Positions 55,301 to 63,748 of a DNA stretch of 64,000 nucleotides are shown here, piece after piece (position 1 is the stretch's first letter; every line of letters begins with the position of its first letter). The notes below the pieces were generated by a model. It ran no database searches. It was not told the origin of the DNA and was given only the letters and a program-made list of their open reading frames with translations. Source of the DNA: Paraburkholderia sp. GTDB taxonomy: Bacteria; Pseudomonadota; Gammaproteobacteria; Burkholderiales; Burkholderiaceae. The stretch is from NCBI GenBank assembly GCA_004322045.1, contig SCRN01000031.1, positions 101,310 to 165,309 of the forward strand. The letters are read 5' to 3'. The position numbers were made by a program, and so were the translations under genes.

Positions 55301-56079
55301 GGACGGGGCCAATGTGGGGCGGACCGCTCACGCTGTTTGCCCTCACGCGCGACGTAGCGCCGTCATTCAACGTTGCTTCGGGTCCGTTCGCATCGGGCCC
55401 CGGCGCGGTCAGCGAGAAGTTTTACGAATTTCCGATCGAAACGGCCGATGGGAAACTCGTTGACCGGCGAAAGTCAATGGACGATACGCGCGTGAAGAAC
55501 CGGTCCAACGTCGAGACCCTGTTGGCACGTGCAGACGAATGGCTAGCCGATGACAATCAGCGCGCCGTGCTCGCGGGGCTGACGCAGCGTCTGCTGGAGC
55601 GAGCCGATGGGTTGAAGCCGATTACGCTGCCGGCGTTGAGCGGGGAGGAGAACACGGTCGAAGTCTTGCCGCGTGGGCAAGTCCTGTGTGCGGGCTTATC
55701 GGCTGCGGCGGTTGTCGTGCAAGCGATTAACGCATGCGCGTTCGGCAACCAAGTGGTTCTGCTGCGTTCGTCGATCGCCGAGGCGATTGCCCGTACGTTG
55801 GGGGATGCCTGCCGAGTGGTCGATTCGACCGATGCGGTTCGCGTGATCGGCGGCGAGTTTGCGAACGTCCGTCCCGACGTGGTGATTGTGTCGCGTAACG
55901 AGAAGGAGATCGCTGCGATTCGCGCGATGGCGGCCCAATACATGGTCGGGTGCGTTCGAGAGGGCGAAGACGGGCAATACGATTGGACGCAACTCGTGCG
56001 CGAGCGTGTGGTCACGGTGAATGCGAGTGCGGCAGGCGGCAACACGCAGTTGATGGTGTTGAGCGAAGACGCGCTTTGA
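52306..56079 (+). CDS. putA: PutA: intact proline dehydrogenase fused to a catalytically degenerate P5C dehydrogenase domain
   Basis: 1257 residues, 57 bp after the permease. There is no ribbon-helix-helix DNA-binding domain at the N-terminus. The PRODH barrel (about 120-500) is intact: IRLVKGAYWD, FATHNAF, FQCLHGMGE, RIYAPVG, YLVRRLLENGAN. In the ALDH domain (about 520-980) the catalytic residues are replaced: PWNFP is PASSP (Asn to Ser690), the general-base Glu is Ala790 (SAVASVNAMIVDSS against ETGGMNAMIVDSS), and GQRCSALR is GQAASSLR (Cys to Ala824). The FTGST and EVFGP motifs are also lost. A C-terminal ALDH-like domain ends with VTVNASAAGGN. Expected activity: proline to P5C only. Confidence 0.9.
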   Translation: MLSEIETMRTVATDLATLRQRIHDASAMREEEAVQALMQDARMDAPTLAQAQDLAARLAQGVRDARIDAGGVDLLTQEFSLDSREGIALMCLAEAMLRIPDTETRNQLICDKIVDADWRAHIGKSPSVFVNATAWGLLVTGKLLKQPDENALAEALTRVVRKGGEAVVRAGVAYAMRMLGKQFVTGQTIEEAIGEAKKRESGGYRYTYDMLGEAALTDEDARAYFESYRHAIEAIGKDAQARGPIDGPGVSVKISGLHPRYELMQRERVLAELYPRLLELAQLAKRYGIGFHLDQEESARFELTLDMLERLCHEPGLRGWNGIGISLQAYQKRGRAVADWIIALARSTGRRINIRLVKGAYWDTEIKLAQDAGAAGYPVFTRKVHSDVSYIACAKVLLNAPDAIFPQFATHNAFTIAAVHTLAQGKDYEFQCLHGMGETVYDQVVGPQRLGRACRIYAPVGPHATLLAYLVRRLLENGANSSFVNQIVDPTVSIADLVEDPVARAARTGGKPHAGIPAPSAVLPGRANAAALSFADSVAFDAAVAQIRSERVAARTIVAGDVAAGRASGAMRVVYSAGDAAEAIGTVTDGGLGDVARALATAETAAMAQARTSTAERASMLASVADEIERSSARLGALLVLESGATLAEAADEVRSAINLCRLYAYQLHTDGRLDAARPLGVVVNLTPASSPLATFVGQVAASLAAGNVVVAKPSTDASLITFEAVRAFHRAGLGESVLQYVPGEGGTVGQALVSDARVGAVVFAGTAKAARSIAAELANRAEPPKFLSAVASVNAMIVDSSALPEQVISDALLSAFKGAGQAASSLRLLCLQDSTADKVLAMLKGMLSERRTGSPLNAASDIGPVATRQVRERMEAYVEHMGRKGFSVTRGKLSDVDEKANFVAPTIVDLGEADSLASLDATVTGPILHVVRFKTGQMAALLAQLGAMGCAVQGLHTRINEATGRLLSNTKANSVCINRAMQGAFVGMQPFGGVGACGTGPMWGGPLTLFALTRDVAPSFNVASGPFASGPGAVSEKFYEFPIETADGKLVDRRKSMDDTRVKNRSNVETLLARADEWLADDNQRAVLAGLTQRLLERADGLKPITLPALSGEENTVEVLPRGQVLCAGLSAAAVVVQAINACAFGNQVVLLRSSIAEAIARTLGDACRVVDSTDAVRVIGGEFANVRPDVVIVSRNEKEIAAIRAMAAQYMVGCVREGEDGQYDWTQLVRERVVTVNASAAGGNTQLMVLSEDAL

Positions 56080-56106
56080 TGCGTGCGGTGGGCGGGATGC
56101 GGGACG

Positions 56107-57429
56107 CTAAGGTAGCGCCCGCAACGCTCGCCGTGCGCTGAGCGCCATCAGCAGGCTCGAAAGCGCGTTGAATACAAAGAGCCCGGTCGGTCCGATGGCC
56201 GTCATCAGCAGCGACGCGAACGCAGGGCCGCTCAAGCCGCCGACCGAAAACAACACCAGCAGCGTGGCGGACACCGCGACGCGAAGGTGCGGCTGCGTGC
56301 GGTCGTGGATGTGCGAGACGATCAGGCCGTATTGCGTGAACGTGACCGCGACATAGGCGAGCATGCCGATCCAGACGAAGGCAGCCAGATGGATGGCGGC
56401 CAGCATCAAGCTCAGGCTCATCGAGATCATTGCCGTCGCGTAGACGAGTCTGCGCCGATCGATACGGTCCGAGAGCCTTCCCATCGGCCACTGCGGGATC
56501 AGCGCGCCGACTAGCGCAACGCCCATGAATGTCGAGAGCTCCGATGTCGAGAAGCCCGTTCGCTCGAGAAACACGGGGGTCATCGAATAGAACGTGCTGT
56601 AGAGAAACCCAGCCAGGATGCAGCCCGGTATCGCAAGCGGCGAGGCGTGCGCCATCGCGCGTAGGCTGTCGCGCCAACTATGAGGCGGCAGGCGGTCGAG
56701 GCTTTCGTCGGCCACGCGAACGGGCCATCCTTCGAACAGCGATACCGGTATCACTGCAGCGGCGAACAGGGCCGCGACCAACGAAAACAGTCGGCCGTCC
56801 GAAGGGTCGTGCAGCCGCAGCATGAACTGGCCCGTGCCGACGGCTAGATAGTTGATGGCGGCGTACATGCCGAAGATTTGCCCGCGGTTCTCATTGCGTG
56901 AGGTGCCGTTCAGCCAGCTTTCGATCGACGTGTAGAGGCCCATGAACGCGAAACCGGTCATGAACCGGATCGGCGCCCAGGCCCACGGCGACTGAAACAG
57001 GCTGAAGGCCGAGGCGAGAATGGCCGCGGCTGCCGCGAAGGCGACGAAGGTGCGATGCTGGCCGATCCTATCGATCAGGCGGCGGTTGCATATGGCTCCC
57101 GCTACGAAGCCGCCGTAATAGCACGATTGCACGAGCCCGACCATCAGTGTCGAGGTGCCGGCATGCAGCATCGTGAGGGGAATCAGCGTTTGAAAGAGAC
57201 CGTTGCCCGCGATCAGCAATGCGTACCCGAACAGCAGCCCCGCAAGCGATTGATAGCCGCCGATAGGCTGGGTGACCCGATGCGCCGTTTCCGCCGCGGC
57301 AGGTGGCGTTCGCCTTCCGAGAAGCTTGGCCTCGGACAGTGGGCCGGTGCGCGTCGGCTCCGGGCACTCTGAAGTCGTTGGCTCGTGGCCCCCCGACGTT
57401 GAAAGGCTTTCCTCTCGGAACTCTGACAT
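56107..57429 (-). CDS. MFS transporter, YcaD-like
   Basis: 440 residues. A hydrophilic N-terminus of about 55 residues, then twelve predicted membrane helices. MFS loop 2-3 motif NRRLIDRIGQHRTF (about 116-129) and the equivalent in the second half, MGRLSDRIDRRRL. The N-half has SIESWLNGTSRNENRGQIFG, characteristic of the YcaD/UMF3-type group. Substrate unknown. It converges on putA (27-bp gap) and is divergent from hutG. Confidence 0.85.
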   Translation of the reverse strand: MSEFREESLSTSGGHEPTTSECPEPTRTGPLSEAKLLGRRTPPAAAETAHRVTQPIGGYQSLAGLLFGYALLIAGNGLFQTLIPLTMLHAGTSTLMVGLVQSCYYGGFVAGAICNRRLIDRIGQHRTFVAFAAAAAILASAFSLFQSPWAWAPIRFMTGFAFMGLYTSIESWLNGTSRNENRGQIFGMYAAINYLAVGTGQFMLRLHDPSDGRLFSLVAALFAAAVIPVSLFEGWPVRVADESLDRLPPHSWRDSLRAMAHASPLAIPGCILAGFLYSTFYSMTPVFLERTGFSTSELSTFMGVALVGALIPQWPMGRLSDRIDRRRLVYATAMISMSLSLMLAAIHLAAFVWIGMLAYVAVTFTQYGLIVSHIHDRTQPHLRVAVSATLLVLFSVGGLSGPAFASLLMTAIGPTGLFVFNALSSLLMALSARRALRALP

Positions 57430-57526
57430 GACACCTTCTTGGGCGCCGGCATCGGTGCGACGCCGGCGAGTTTTTTTCGGGAAGCGTTCAATGATAAACA
57501 GATTCTCCGGTGGGCAGGCGCAAAAA

Positions 57527-57540
57527 CGCTTAGATAAGCG
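57527..57540. promoter_or_regulatory. Palindrome in the MFS-hutG divergent region (CGCTTA-GA-TAAGCG)
   Basis: Six-base perfect arms with a 2-base centre, about 100 bp from each start. A related CGTTAAGCG follows at 57553-57561. A possible operator; no regulator is adjacent. Confidence 0.35.
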
Positions 57541-57647
57541 CGCCTTATAGAGACGTTAAGCGCCGATGATGGTGGGTTCGATCTTGCGTTTGTCTCCGTA
57601 TGGTTCTCTTATCGACGGTTTCCGAAAAGGAAATCCAGGGAGAGTGC

Positions 57648-58460
57648 ATGTTGATGTCGAGCGATACCGATTTTCACTTTCGGCAGGGCAATGTTCCGCT
57701 GCTGATTTCTATTCCTCATTTAGGAACGGAGATTCCGGCGAACGTGCGCGCGCAGATGACTGACGTCGCCGGCTTGGTCGCCGATACGGACTGGCATCTC
57801 GATCGACTGTACGATTTTGCAACTGCCATGGGCGCCTCGGTGCTCGGCGCGCGCTTCTCGCGTTATGTGATCGACTTGAATCGGCCCTCGACGGGCGAAA
57901 GCCTCTATCCGGGCCAGACGACGACGGGGCTTTGCCCTACCGAAACGTTTCGTGGCGAGCCGCTCTATCTGCAGGCAGATGTGCCCGATTCGCTCGAGAT
58001 CGCACATCGCTTGAACGCGTATTGGCGCCCATACCATGCGAAGCTGCGACTGGAACTGGATCGATTGAAAGCCGAATTCGGCCAGGTACTGCTGTGGGAA
58101 GCGCATTCGATTGCGAGCGTGCTGCCCAGGCTCTTCGAAGGCAAGTTGCCCGATCTGAACCTCGGCACGAATGGCGGCGGAAGCTGCGACGCGCGGGTGC
58201 TCGACGCGATTACGTCGACGCTGAGCGATGAGCGGTTCACCTGGGTCGCGAACGGACGATTCAAAGGCGGATATATCACGCGCGCCTATGGCCAGCCCGA
58301 CCAAGGCGTACACGCGGTGCAACTCGAAATGTGCCAGTCGACGTACATGAACGAAACGGCGCCGTTCGATTACCGGCCCGATCTCGCAGACCAAATCAAA
58401 CCGGTCGTGGCGAAGATGGTATCGGCCGCGCTTCGGGTAGTGCGCTCGCCGGCCGGCTGA
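57648..58460 (+). CDS. hutG: N-formylglutamate deformylase
   Basis: 270 residues from the ATG at 57648 (AGGGAG upstream). HutG pattern: PLLISIPHLGTEIPANVRAQM, DTDWHLDRLYDFA, ARFSRYVIDLNRPSTGESLYPGQ, LLWEAHSIASVLPRLFEGKLPDLNLGTN with the metal-binding EAHS, and RAYGQPDQGVHAVQLEMCQSTYM. It hydrolyses N-formyl-L-glutamate to glutamate and formate, the last step of the five-step histidine pathway. No hutH/hutU/hutI/hutF genes are in the window, so it may serve another formyl or formimino amino acid here. Confidence 0.9.
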   Translation: MLMSSDTDFHFRQGNVPLLISIPHLGTEIPANVRAQMTDVAGLVADTDWHLDRLYDFATAMGASVLGARFSRYVIDLNRPSTGESLYPGQTTTGLCPTETFRGEPLYLQADVPDSLEIAHRLNAYWRPYHAKLRLELDRLKAEFGQVLLWEAHSIASVLPRLFEGKLPDLNLGTNGGGSCDARVLDAITSTLSDERFTWVANGRFKGGYITRAYGQPDQGVHAVQLEMCQSTYMNETAPFDYRPDLADQIKPVVAKMVSAALRVVRSPAG

Positions 58461-58522
58461 GCGGAGAAAGAACCGGCGGCCGTTTGCATTAGCGCGATAA
58501 CGCTCCTATTGCGGCTCTTGAG

Positions 58523-58541
58523 CGCGGGCGTTGCGCCCGCG
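58523..58541. terminator. GC hairpin between convergent hutG and etfA
   Basis: CGCGGGCG (58523-58530), loop TTG, CGCCCGCG (58534-58541): a perfect 8-bp stem in the 87-bp gap between two converging genes. No U tract. Confidence 0.5.
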
Positions 58542-58547
58542 TATCGG

Positions 58548-59477
58548 TCAAAGGGACTTGGCGAGCTCGGGCACAGCCTCGAACAGATCGGCAACGAGGC
58601 CGTAATCCGCGACGCCGAAGATAGGTGCTTCTGCATCCTTATTGATGGCGACGATGATCTTCGAATCCTTCATGCCGGCCAGATGCTGGATCGCGCCCGA
58701 AATACCCACGGCGATATAGAGTTCGGGCGCAACGATCTTGCCGGTCTGACCAACCTGCAGATCGTTCGGCGCATAGCCCGAATCGACGGCTGCGCGCGAT
58801 GCGCCGATCGCGGCGCCGAGCTTCTCGGCGAGCGGATCGAGCAGTGCGAAATTGTCGGCGCTGCCGATACCGCGGCCACCGGAGACGACCACACGTGCCG
58901 AAGTCAAATCGGGTCGGTCGTTTGCGGCGATTTCACGACGCACGAACGTCGATAGGCCCGTATCGGCAACGGCCGCCACTTTGCAAAGCTCGGCATGACC
59001 GCCTTCGGTTCGCGCCGCTTCGAATGCGGTGGTTCGGATCGTGGCGACTTTGATGGGATCGGGCGACTGCACCGTGGCGATGGCGTTGCCCGCGTAGATC
59101 GGACGTTGGAACGTATCGGGTGCATCGATGGCGATGACATCCGAGATTTGCGCCGCGTCGAGCTTGGCCGCGACGCGCGGGGCGGTGTTCTTGCCCGCAG
59201 CGGTAGCTGGAAAGAATACGTGCGAATAACCTTGTGCGAGCGCGACCACCTGAGCGGCCAAGTTCTCCGCGAGGCCATCTTTTAAATGCGGTGCGTCGAC
59301 GAGCAACACCTTCTCTACGCCTTCGATGCTTTTCGCCGCATCGGCTACCGTACGGGCACCGCTGCCGGCGACCAGCACATGCACGCCGCCCGCCACCCTT
59401 CGCGCTGCGGAAACAGCGTGAAGTGTCGCGCTTTTCAGTTGGACATTGTCGTGTTCAGCAATAACGAGGCTAACCAT
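58548..59477 (-). CDS. etfA: Electron transfer flavoprotein alpha subunit
   Basis: 309 residues. The C-terminal FAD domain has [55 protein letters not shown] and [18 protein letters not shown], the ETF-alpha signature. It overlaps the etfB stop by one base (TAATG). It forms the ETF heterodimer that accepts electrons from flavin dehydrogenases and passes them to ETF-QO, whose gene starts at 63749. Confidence 0.95.
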   Translation of the reverse strand: MVSLVIAEHDNVQLKSATLHAVSAARRVAGGVHVLVAGSGARTVADAAKSIEGVEKVLLVDAPHLKDGLAENLAAQVVALAQGYSHVFFPATAAGKNTAPRVAAKLDAAQISDVIAIDAPDTFQRPIYAGNAIATVQSPDPIKVATIRTTAFEAARTEGGHAELCKVAAVADTGLSTFVRREIAANDRPDLTSARVVVSGGRGIGSADNFALLDPLAEKLGAAIGASRAAVDSGYAPNDLQVGQTGKIVAPELYIAVGISGAIQHLAGMKDSKIIVAINKDAEAPIFGVADYGLVADLFEAVPELAKSL

Positions 59478-60226
59478 TAGAGCACCTTGGCTTCAGTTTT
59501 GAGTTTCTCGACGAGCGTCGCGACGTTCGGGACCATCACGCCGGCCTTGCGAACCGGCGGCTCGACGACCTTCAAGGTTTTCAGCCGAGGCGACGGATCG
59601 ACGCCGAGGTCGGCCGGCTTGACGACATCGAGCGGCTTCTTCTTCGCCTTCATGATGTTCGGCAGCGTCACGTAACGCGGTTCGTTCAAGCGAAGATCGG
59701 TCGTGACGATAGCCGGTAGGCGCAGGGACACCACTTCCATGCCGCCGTCGACTTCGCGCGTGATCGTGGCCGTGCCGCCGTCGATGTCGATGTGACTCGC
59801 GAACGTGGCTTGCGGCCAGTCGAGCAGCGCGGCGAGCGATTGGCCGGTTTGTCCGGCGTCGTCGTCGATCGCTTGCTTGCCGAGGATGACGAGTTGCGGC
59901 TGTTCGCGTTCGACGATTGCTTTGAGCAGTTTCGCCACGGCGAGCGGTTGCAATTCGACATCGGTCTCCACGAGCACGGCGCGGTCCGCGCCGATTGCAA
60001 GCGCCGTGCGCAGCGTTTCCTGACTTTGCGCGACGCCGCAGGAAACGGCCACGACTTCCGTGGCCACGCCCGCTTCTTTCAGCCGGGTGGCCGCCTCGGT
60101 GGCAATTTCGTCGAACGGGTTCATCGACATCTTGACGTTGCCGATGTCGACGCCACTGTGATCGGCTTTGACACGAACCTTGACGTTGTAATCGACAACG
60201 CGTTTGACTGCCGTAAGCACCTTCAT
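59477..60226 (-). CDS. etfB: Electron transfer flavoprotein beta subunit
   Basis: 249 residues. [19 protein letters not shown] at the start, [19 protein letters not shown], and the AMP-binding/recognition loop [18 protein letters not shown]. The C-terminal stretch [27 protein letters not shown] is the ETF-beta signature. Translationally coupled to etfA. It lies in a four-gene run behind an FAD oxidoreductase and hutD. Confidence 0.95.
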   Translation of the reverse strand: MKVLTAVKRVVDYNVKVRVKADHSGVDIGNVKMSMNPFDEIATEAATRLKEAGVATEVVAVSCGVAQSQETLRTALAIGADRAVLVETDVELQPLAVAKLLKAIVEREQPQLVILGKQAIDDDAGQTGQSLAALLDWPQATFASHIDIDGGTATITREVDGGMEVVSLRLPAIVTTDLRLNEPRYVTLPNIMKAKKKPLDVVKPADLGVDPSPRLKTLKVVEPPVRKAGVMVPNVATLVEKLKTEAKVL

Positions 60227-60244
60227 TACGTGATCCTCGGAGTT

Positions 60245-60850
60245 TCAATCGATAGCGCCGGGCGCGGTGGCCGGCTCGATGGTGACAAGCACGGGCGGGC
60301 GAGCCCGTTGCGGTGCGGTCCGCGCATACGTGGCCGGCGCTAAGAGAAGCGGCCGACCGACTTCGCACGCAACCATGAATTGCCCGGGCGCGAGCGTGCC
60401 GGATGCGTTCGTGTCCCCCGCGCCGCGATAGCTGCATTCACTATCGAGCGCAATCACGATTGCCGTGCATCCGGGCGATACGGAGAGGGTGTCGACGATG
60501 GCGGCGACCCTAGCTCGGCAGTGGCCCGTCTCGGTCATGACGTTCAGTGCCGTGACAGGGCCATCGACGAGGCTGGCGTTCCATGCCGCACCGCCGTCAT
60601 ACTGGGCAGCCGTGAACGGCAGCAGCCTGACGATCGATGCGCCGTCGACGAGCGTTACGCCGTTTCCGCCCAGCACAAACGAAATGCGCGCGATGCCGTC
60701 GAACCGAGAATACGGACCGTCGCGCTCGACCTGCGCCACACTGACCCGCCACGCGTTGTCGCTGGCCGCGAGGGTTTGCGTGACGCCGCCGCCGTTTCGC
60801 CACGGTTCGACGGGCACCGACGAGAGCGAACGAATCTCGATGGCGGACAT
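60245..60850 (-). CDS. hutD: HutD-family cupin protein
   Basis: 201 residues. N-terminal VPVEPWRNGGGVTQTLA and WRVSVAQVERDGPYSRFDGIAR match the HutD (Ves) family of double-stranded beta-helix proteins. HutD is associated with histidine utilisation but its biochemical role is not settled; a regulatory effect on pathway intermediates has been proposed. Here it is wedged 10 bp after a flavin oxidoreductase and 18 bp before etfB, an unusual setting. Confidence 0.85.
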   Translation of the reverse strand: MSAIEIRSLSSVPVEPWRNGGGVTQTLAASDNAWRVSVAQVERDGPYSRFDGIARISFVLGGNGVTLVDGASIVRLLPFTAAQYDGGAAWNASLVDGPVTALNVMTETGHCRARVAAIVDTLSVSPGCTAIVIALDSECSYRGAGDTNASGTLAPGQFMVACEVGRPLLLAPATYARTAPQRARPPVLVTIEPATAPGAID

Positions 60851-60860
60851 CGCTCAGGCC

Positions 60861-62048
60861 TCAGGACACCGCACCCAGGCCGTACTTGCCCGTCAACAGT
60901 TCACCGGTGGTGAAGCGCTCGATCGAGTACGGCTTGAGCGATACGTCGGTCTGCAACCCCAGCGCTTCCTGGGCGAGCACTCGGCCAACCGTGGGCGAAA
61001 GCTTGAACCCGTGGCCGGAGAAGCCGTAGCCCACCACCAGTCCTTCGATGCCGGGAAGCTTGCCGAGCACGGGATTCCAGTCTGGCGTGACGTCATAGAC
61101 GCCGGTCCACGATGAAGCGATGCCTGCCGTCTCATAGGCCGGGAAGCGTTCGGCAACCTGCGCGCCCACTTCAACCACGTAGTCCATCGGAATATCACCT
61201 TGATCGGTGTCGGCCGCGCTGAGTTTTTCGCCGACCACACCTTCGCTGACGAGCATCTGGTTGCCGCCGTAGCTGCGGTAATAGAGCATGCCCTGCGACG
61301 CGAGATCTTTGAACACGGGCATCGAGAACGTGTACTTCGCCGCTTCGCATTCGAGCGCGAGCACGGCGTGGCGCTCCGGCATGATCGGCAGATTACGCCC
61401 CGTCCAGCCCGCCAGTTCGGGTGTCCAGATGTTTTGCGTGCTGATGACCATCGACGTGGCGAAATCACCTAGGCTGGTCGATACGCCGACGACCTTGTTG
61501 TTCTCGAACACGATCTTGTTGACGGTTGCGTTTTCCCGAATCGTCACACCGCCGCGGCGCGCGGCGCGCGCGAAGCTCGTTGCAACCAGATAGGCATCGG
61601 CAAAGCCCGCCTCGGGCTCATAGCCGATCAGCGCCGCGTCGTCGAACTGCGCAATCGGCAGCAGCGCGTGCGCTTGCTTGGCGTCGAGCAATTCAAGGGG
61701 AATGCCTTGCTCTTTCTGTTGGGCGAGCGAAGCGCGCAGCGGTTCGAGCTTGTCGCCTTCGCCCGCTACGATCATGTAGCCGCACTTCACGAGGCCGCAG
61801 GAGGCTTCTTCGTCGCCCAGATAAGCCGCAAAATCGTTGAACACGTCCCACGATTTCCTGGCGAGTTCGACGTTTTCTTTGACCGAGTAATGGGTCCGCA
61901 AGATGCCCGAGGATTGCGAGGTCGTTCCGGCCCCGATCGTCGCGCGGTCGAGGACCAGCACATTCTTGGCGCCCAGTTTGGACAATTGGAAAGCCACCGA
62001 ACTGCCGATGACCCCCGCGCCGATCACAACAACGTCATATGTGTTCAC
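60861..62048 (-). CDS. FAD-dependent oxidoreductase, sarcosine oxidase/dimethylglycine dehydrogenase-like (DAO family)
   Basis: 395 residues. FAD fold VVVIGAGVIGSSVAFQLSKLG (6-26) ending in LDRATIG; the GAGTTSQSSG-type motif; C-terminal VVGYGFSGHGFKLSPTVGRVLA, typical of MSOX/SoxB/DAO proteins with a GHGF segment. It probably oxidises a secondary or tertiary amino acid (sarcosine, N-methylproline, D-hydroxyproline or similar). Because etfBA follow in the same operon, electrons likely go to ETF rather than oxygen. First gene of the unit. Confidence 0.86.
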   Translation of the reverse strand: MNTYDVVVIGAGVIGSSVAFQLSKLGAKNVLVLDRATIGAGTTSQSSGILRTHYSVKENVELARKSWDVFNDFAAYLGDEEASCGLVKCGYMIVAGEGDKLEPLRASLAQQKEQGIPLELLDAKQAHALLPIAQFDDAALIGYEPEAGFADAYLVATSFARAARRGGVTIRENATVNKIVFENNKVVGVSTSLGDFATSMVISTQNIWTPELAGWTGRNLPIMPERHAVLALECEAAKYTFSMPVFKDLASQGMLYYRSYGGNQMLVSEGVVGEKLSAADTDQGDIPMDYVVEVGAQVAERFPAYETAGIASSWTGVYDVTPDWNPVLGKLPGIEGLVVGYGFSGHGFKLSPTVGRVLAQEALGLQTDVSLKPYSIERFTTGELLTGKYGLGAVS

Positions 62049-62161
62049 AGTTCCATTCCCTTTGTCAGCAAGGTATGGACTCAGTGTGAGGGGGCGAAAC
62101 GAGAGCGGCGGAAATATAAGGGGAATCGATTTTTAGCAAAAGCGAACTTCCCCTCCGGGTG

Positions 62162-63454
62162 CTAGGTTCGCTCGGTGCGGCGATCATCCTCATGCCCGAG
62201 CCGCCGAATTCGTCCCGTGAAAATGACCACGGCCACCACGACCGGCGCAATGAGCAAGCCTTCCAGGATTTCCGGGTCCAGCGGCAGATGAACGGCATGA
62301 AGCGCGCGTAGCGCGGCCCCTGACAGATTGAGTACGTAATAGGAAATCGCGGCCACCGAAAGCCCTTCAACCGCGTGTTGCATCCGCAACTGCGTGCGCG
62401 CCGTGCGGTTCATGCCTTCGAGCAGCGCGGTGGTGTGTTCTTCCTGCGCCAAGTTGACCCTCGTTCGCAACAGATCGACGGCCCGCGCAACGCGCGTCGC
62501 CGACTGCTGATGGCGGGCCCAAACCGAGCCGCAAGTCTGCATCGCAGGCAAGAGCCGGCGGTGCATGAATTCCGCTGTGGTCGGGAAACCCTCGATTCGT
62601 TCTTCGCGAAGCTCGGCGATGCGGGCAAGCACGAGCTTTTCGTAAGCCGCGGATGCGCTGAACCGTGTTTCGAGGCCGGCATGCGCTTGAACTTGTCCTG
62701 CAAGCCGTGTCAATTCGCGCAGCAGATAGGCATCGTCATGATCGCGCCCCGGCTCCTCCATTCGCCGCATCAAGGCCGAGAGCGAACCATCGAGCTTGCC
62801 GAGAAATTGGCTGTGTCGGCGAGCGTCGGGCAGGGCGAGCAGCGCCATCATCCGGTAGGTCTCGATTTCGAATAGGCGCTGAATCAAGCGGCCCGCCTGC
62901 GCCTCGCGAAATCCCAAGTCGAGCACGAGAAAGCGCGAGAAGTGATCGTCATGCACGAGCCAATCGCAATAGACTTCGCCGCCCGAGAGCACTTGGCTTC
63001 CGACCAGCACCGGCCCGGGCAATAGCTCGCGAACGCGCGTGCGCGCAAGCTGCGCTTCGTCGCCGCAGCGCAGTTCCGCATGCACGGCGACGAGGACGCA
63101 TTCTTTCAAGAGCGCGAGCCAGGAAGCGGGAAGATCGTTCATGGCCGCGCCGCTGAACAAGCGATCCTGAACGCCGGTGCGGACGAAGGTAAACGTCGAG
63201 AACTCGGTGTGCTTCTCCCACTTGATTTGCCAATCGTCTCGTTTCGCCGTGTAGTGGTTGTGCTGCGGCAAGGGAGACGGCAAGCTCATTGCGGCCGTCA
63301 ACGTCGCCAGCAGGCGGCCGTGGATGTCTTCGTCGCGCTCCGAATAGACGGCGAGATGGCTGACTGACGCGGGGCCATCGATCCGAAGGAAGGGGCGGGC
63401 GTGCAGCTCCTGCGAGAGCGGTTCTCTGAGCGGATGGTTGAGCGAGGAAAACAT
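62162..63454 (-). CDS. DUF3422 family protein
   Basis: 430 residues from the ATG at 63454 (a longer open frame runs into the divergent gene and is rejected). Marks: HPLREPLSQELHARPF, LPQHNHYTAKRDDWQIKWEKHTEFSTFTF, SRFLVLDLGFREAQAGRLIQRLFEIETYRMMALLALP. There are two C-terminal membrane helices (about 365-385 and 395-415). It is a conserved proteobacterial inner-membrane protein of unknown function, often near ETF genes. Confidence 0.85.
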   Translation of the reverse strand: MFSSLNHPLREPLSQELHARPFLRIDGPASVSHLAVYSERDEDIHGRLLATLTAAMSLPSPLPQHNHYTAKRDDWQIKWEKHTEFSTFTFVRTGVQDRLFSGAAMNDLPASWLALLKECVLVAVHAELRCGDEAQLARTRVRELLPGPVLVGSQVLSGGEVYCDWLVHDDHFSRFLVLDLGFREAQAGRLIQRLFEIETYRMMALLALPDARRHSQFLGKLDGSLSALMRRMEEPGRDHDDAYLLRELTRLAGQVQAHAGLETRFSASAAYEKLVLARIAELREERIEGFPTTAEFMHRRLLPAMQTCGSVWARHQQSATRVARAVDLLRTRVNLAQEEHTTALLEGMNRTARTQLRMQHAVEGLSVAAISYYVLNLSGAALRALHAVHLPLDPEILEGLLIAPVVVAVVIFTGRIRRLGHEDDRRTERT

Positions 63455-63748
63455 GGATGCGTCGGTAGCCGGGCGTGATAGTGTAGCGCGCCAATAAGAA
63501 GGGAAATGAGCGGCCCGAGGTGCTTTTGCGATTGAATCCGGGCTCCATTGGGGCCGTACACCGTTCGATTCCGAATACGAAACCGTCCGTTGTGTGCAGC
63601 ATAAGGGCCGTTGATGTCGGAGGGAATCCCTATGCAGCGAATTACGATGCGTGCTGCCGATGCGCCGCGGCGTTGCACGCTCGACGATCGGCCCACAAAA
63701 ACGGCGAGCCGATCGCAACGGCTCGCGTAGCCCGGACACGTGACAAAC

